Assembly: GCA_900618425.1 (NCBI GenBank)
Contig: UZAN01040270.1
Span: 5,370-69,369 of the forward strand
Direction: 5' to 3'
Source of the DNA: Echinostoma caproni
Lineage: Eukaryota > Platyhelminthes > Trematoda > Plagiorchiida > Echinostomatidae
DNA length: 64,000 nt
Below are positions 52,001 to 58,000 of this stretch, one piece after another. Under the pieces are notes generated by a model. It did not search any database. It was given only the letters and a program-made list of their open reading frames with translations, and was not told the origin of the DNA. Each line of letters starts with the position of its first letter. Position 1 is the stretch's first letter. The position numbers and the translations under genes were made by a program.

Positions 52001-55000
52001 TCAGGGGCGTTCGTGCATCTTCTTTATTTCTTTGCAACGTTACTCTCTTGACATTCTCCGTTCCGTCTTCGACTCTACTTTCAGCTTTCCTTTCATTCTC
52101 GTACTGCCCCATCCAAATGGGTATACGAAAGATGGCAACCAAAACCGGCGCACGAAAGTGCATGGCATATCGTTGTACAATCTGAAACTGACCTGTTCAG
52201 CAAATTCTCATCATAGTCCCTTTATTTCCATAATGCGTGAACTTACTTTACTCAAAGTTTACTTATGGAACATTCTTCGTCCAGGACACAAAACTAGTGT
52301 GCAATGAAAGTGCTTTAGTAATAAGCATGGGGTTACTACTTTCTTGAGTATTAGGGCATAACAATACGCCGCCGAACTGTACAATCTCGGAAAAAATGAA
52401 ATCTCGCTAAAGGAAAGCACCACATGACAACCGAGCTGTTTAATCACTGAATTTTATGCAATCTAAATTGTTGTTGGTAGTTTGCCATGCCGTTATCCTC
52501 GCATGTACTTGCCACTTCTTACCAAATAGCGCTTATATCGTTCGGTAGCGTCTACCCCAGGTAGTTCTGATTGTAGTATATAATCTTATATCCAGAGGTA
52601 TTATGTTCTTTCATGTTTCACCCAATGACAAATAGTGAGCAGAAAGTTTTGTTTAGGCACATTCATCAAACATCCGTGCTAATCACGTGCTGCCTAATGT
52701 TTTGCGTTACTGCTGGTCACTGATCAACGTCACAACGTCGAGAGCCTGTTGGTAGTTGTTAAATTATTTTGATAGCAAAATATGAGAAACGTACGCCAAT
52801 TCATCCAGCAATCGTTGTCGTTCTTCGTGAACTTTGGTGTGTCTTACAGTCAACTGATCGAGCAGGCATTGGACTGATTGTGGAGATCTCATTTCCTCGC
52901 TGTTCATAGAGGAGCTGAAAGAGAGAAGCAAATAGTCCGATATAATTTACCAGTAAATTTGAATAGAAGCAATCCAATTAGCATTACATCACGTCTGTCC
53001 AACAGAGTAGTACATTAGCAAATAAATTTCAGTAGTTCAACTGGCTTACTTGATGGCAATTAAAAATCGTTGTATCTCATTCCAGAAGCCTAGAAAAACC
53101 AAACCAGTCAGAATGATTTTGCAATGTGACTACTAGAATCGTTTTATGGAAGAATAATGCGGTGCATCCCCATATATTCAATGACCAGCTATGACTCTAC
53201 GCTCGAATCATCTCAACCCCACTCTACCTAGACCTGGCTAACAACTGTAGTAAGGATCGACAGCTTAAATGTTTGGAACAGTAGGCTTTTAGTCACGGAT
53301 GCGAGTTTACATCTAACCGCGAACGTCAGTCCAAGAGAATTATTGAGTCTGACTCAAAAATAGTCCATATCACCTTATTTCACTCTTTCCCACAGTCGCA
53401 CCTTCTCTCGATCCCATTGTTCCAACAACNNNNNNNNNNNNNNNNNNNNNNNNNNNNNNNNNNNNNNNNNNNNNNNNNNNNNNNNNNNNNNNNNNNNNNN
53501 NNNNNNNNNNNNNNNNNNNNNNNNNNNNNNNNNNNNNNNNNNNNNNNNNNNNNNNNNNNNNNNNNNNNNNNNNNNNNNNNNNNNNNNNNNNNNNNNNNNN
53601 NNNNNNNNNNNNNNNNNNNNNNNNNNNNNNNNNNNNNNNNNNNNNNNNNNNNNNNNNNNNNNNNNNNNNNNNNNNNNNNNNNNNNNNNNNNNNNNNNNNN
53701 NNNNNNNNNNNNNNNNNNNNNNNNNNNNNNNNNNNNNNNNNNNNNNNNNNNNNNNNNNNNNNNNNNNNNNNNNNNNNNNNNNNNNNNNNNNNNNNNNNNN
53801 NNNNNNNNNNNNNNNNNNNNNNNNNNNNNNNNNNNNNNNNNNNNNNNNNNNNNNNNNNNNNNNNNNNNNNNNNNNNNNNNNNNNNNNNNNNNNNNNNNNN
53901 NNNNNNNNNNNNNNNNNNNNNNNNNNNNNNNNNNNNNNNNNNNNNNNNNNNNNNNNNNNNNNNNNNNNNNNNNNNNNNNNNNNNNNNNNNNNNNNNNNNN
54001 NCCAGATTCCTTTGTTTGGTTACCGAAGGTGTTTTCCGTTTGTTTAGTCCTTTGGCTCCAGTGGCTATTGTGCCCATTTCGTATCATCTTTAATAAATTA
54101 TTTATACCATAAACTCCCTAGGAGAACGCCATAAAATGAGGCTTGAATTCTCATCAGATTTATATTGTTTACGTTAATTACCGCACTACCTGAACGCACG
54201 TTTAAGCCGAACATAGACGAATTTTGTCTGTCCACTTAGCGCATCGCTCTACTTTGTAGTAGTCACTGATTGCATTCAATAGGACTCAATTCATGACTCA
54301 GCTGCAAAGTTGCCGGAATACTTCGGCAAATGCCCATTAGCAGTCGGCTTTTGGTTTTATTAACTTCGGGTAAAAAGTGAATTATTCAAATTTGAAGCCA
54401 TTCATCCACCTAGAACAGAGGTTTCGTGAGAGACACTTTAAGTAAAAATTTATTAGATCTCTTTTGACCATTTTGTTCGGCCTTACTTCTGATGCGAGAG
54501 TGAAGAGAGTTTCGATGATACGTGCTAAAGGGTCATTTCAACGCTTTTTAAAACAGCAGTTGCCTTTTTGAAAATCTCCTTGAATCTTTTCACTTGGAAT
54601 ACATTGACGTGTTGTTGGATGCAAACAGTGTGAATATGAAGACCATACTGGTTTGTGTACTGATGGACATTATTTAGTCCTAACTTTTTCTTAAACTGCA
54701 AACTCTAACATTCATTGGTTTTAATCTGCTGGTCCGCTTTGACGCAGTTAGCAGCACAGAACGCCGATGCCGTCTTAATATGCTAAAAAGGGTTGTAAGA
54801 ATAACTAACCTGCATGTTCACTGCATATATTAAATAAAAACTGGGAATTTCACACTCGGATTGAACATAGGAAAGTGATGTGTGTCACGGTGCGTTTTTC
54901 TTCTCCTTCCTTTCAGTTTTACACTCAAGGTGCTTTTACGAATGCATTTGTCTTCAAACTAATTCGGTAGCAAGGTGACAGACATATAGGAAATGTTGAG

Positions 55001-58000
55001 AACCTTGTCAATATTCAACGTTTTGCATAGTCTGTTTCTTAGTGTAACCATGTTCTCCATGCGAATAATGAGGCATAAAACTTTAGAATGCTTGCACAAC
55101 ATTGTTTTAATTCTTCTAGTAATTGCATTCTAACATCGGAGCTAACACAGAAAGCTGACAACAATCACAATATAGACAACAGCATAGATCCAATCCAGCG
55201 AATCTTGGAACAAGACTTTTGATTTCTTCCACATATGTGACCTTCTAGACCGCCAGTTTTGATAGGTCAAGATACTACGTTATCCTGAGTTATCCTGAGA
55301 ATAGGTCCAGTATTTCAGATCTAACTAACATTCTGTACGCATTATTGTCGTGTGCTCAAAGCTTTTAAGGGCTTTCTTTCCCGCTTCGGCTAGCATATCT
55401 CTCTTTTAGGTATGTTGTATTCCTATAATTTTGCGAATTGTGCACAGCGTTAGACAATGTGGCTCCAGACCTACTACAAAATATTAGTTAGACTAAATCC
55501 TTTTCTTCAAACATTTCACACCACTAAAAAGCTCATCCAGTCGCTTTTCCAACTTGCCTTTAGTGAACGATCTTCAATCATACAATCCACCGCAAAGTTT
55601 TTTACTCAAATCCCAGGCATTGCTATCAGTTTAGCCGGGACGGCTTCCGTGGTTGGTTCGTTTATATTGTAGCGCCCACTGACACGGATTACTGCTACAA
55701 GCTAAATTTGTTTGGATTCTTTTTATCTTTAATTGGACAAACAAAAGTCTGTTAGGTGCCAACGGAAAAGCAGGAGATAACGGTGACGCTTCGATGGACA
55801 AAAGGTTGGGTGACCTTCACCGCTTGACCACGGCCAAAAATCACTTTACAGGAGCTAACTATCACTGCTAGGTATGGCGTTTTCATGGATATCGTGGTTC
55901 ACCACTGATAACGATCAACCACTGGTGACAAAATGAACGCAGATTGTGTACCAGCACTGGTTTTAGTTGTGTAGGTCTTACTTACGTCGGACAGTTAATC
56001 ATTCAATGTCCGATTTGCCGCTGTTAAGTCAAGTTTCTAGCTATCCGTCATGACGACAGAGCAACCTCGAGCCTGAGGGGCGAACACAGTGCTGCATAGG
56101 TGAATGACACAGACCACGACCGAAACAGCGCAATAATCTTGGTTGTAGATGCTGTGATAAACAACTGTTGACACAGAAGTGCCTTCTTTTGGATTTGTGG
56201 ACTACTTTGTCACTCTTATGAATTTGGGCACCCGGTCCATAGAAAACGTTGACTTAACACCTCTACCGTCCTATTGTTTACAAAATGTGGTGACCATGTC
56301 CCGCAAAGTTAGACAGACATACAGTAGACAAGTGATATTCCAATAAATACTAGGGCAAATAGACTGAAACAGACTTCGTTCTGCAAGTAGGTCTTTTCAA
56401 AAGAGAGTTCGAAATTTAATTCAAATCCGAAAAAGTGGCCATTTACTGGAAGTAAACCTTGTCTATTCCAGAAGATCTAATGATTTCAAATGTGACAGTT
56501 TATGCACCTATGTACGTCTTTTTCGGTTTAAAAAATTTAAACCCCAACTGCAGGTAGTAAAGTCTGACAACTTTTGACGTTTCACAGGAAAATGGTTAAA
56601 TGTTCTAATGCTTAATTCATTGCTTTTTATAATCAATCAACCGGCTTTATATCTGACACTTTGGTTTGAAGACAATAGTAGGTTTGGGAATCCACTCTTT
56701 GTTAAACTGCTTTATCACTTAAACAAATAATCGTACCCCAAATGCAAATGCGCGATAAACCGAGGAATTGCAATTAAATTATTACTATATATTACCTATC
56801 GTAATATTAATCCTCTGTAACAGTCATTTTCACTTTTCCGGACAAAACATCTCACTAACGAATAAACATAGTTGTTTATTTTGCCTAATGCGACATGCTT
56901 ACATGCTTACAACCGCATATGCGATTTCAGTAATTACCTGAATGAAATGAAACACAGTTAGGCAAATATTTGGTCATAAAATAGAAGCACCCTTACTTTT
57001 ACACTCGAGGATATATAACTAGTTACAGGCCAACAAATTCATCAAGGTCTTTCAACCTGTTTTGTGCTTTTCCCGGTAACTTACTTGAAGTTCTGAATAC
57101 AGTTATCTGTGTTTATCTGTTGCCACCGTTTCTTATGATCAGTCCAAACAAGTTCAAATCTACGCTGCGTCAAAAGGTCCGCAGTCTGTAAATTTTTGAT
57201 CAGGGTAGATATCTGGCAGCGATTGGCCATCAGTTCTGCGTTCAGACTCTGCAATGGAAAACATGAATACCGAACATCAGTATGAACACAAAGGAAAAGC
57301 AATACCGCACTTCAGATAAAACAGATATGATAGGAAATTTTAACACTACATATATATATATTGTGTGAAAAATTACTAAAACACTCAAAGTTTTCTGAAT
57401 AAGGCAAAAACGCTTTTCCTGTTGAACTGAAAATTTATCGGACGTATCAATAAACATTACAAACAAATAAAAAAGGAGTATTGCTTAAAATTAATAATGA
57501 CCACTGCAATATAAGACGGAACACAAGACATAAGGTAGAAGGATACAATAACCAAACCGTTCTATCATTTTTTTACTTGCGTATGACATACGATGGATAG
57601 CATTAGCTTTTCCTACGCAACTGAAATCAATTCCGCTTAATCAAGTCCACTATCCATAATCTGAACTACTTAATCGAGCAATCACAGCACTTTGTTTGAC
57701 TTCTGGTTGTTGTGCTCAGGCTGCCCATTTGGAATAAAAGAACACACGGAGGATTGGGATAGTGCAAGCAGAGTTAAATAGAAGATGGAGAATTCCCATG
57801 AAATAAGGTTGCAAGGGGAATGAGTAGGTGCACTATCACCACTGTTTGCGACACAGTCATATCACTGAGTGTCACTAACCAGCGGTTACGATGGTCCTGA
57901 GGTTCCCATCCAGGGGGCCTAAAGCGACCTATATAAACTGGTCTCTTGATCACGGGTTTATATCCTCATATGAAGTCCTTATTTGATCACTTTTGACATT

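Noticed and set aside
55457..55672. 71-codon plus-strand ORF with hydrophobic end
   Set aside because: No homology recognised, no promoter or splice context; length is within chance expectation for this base composition.
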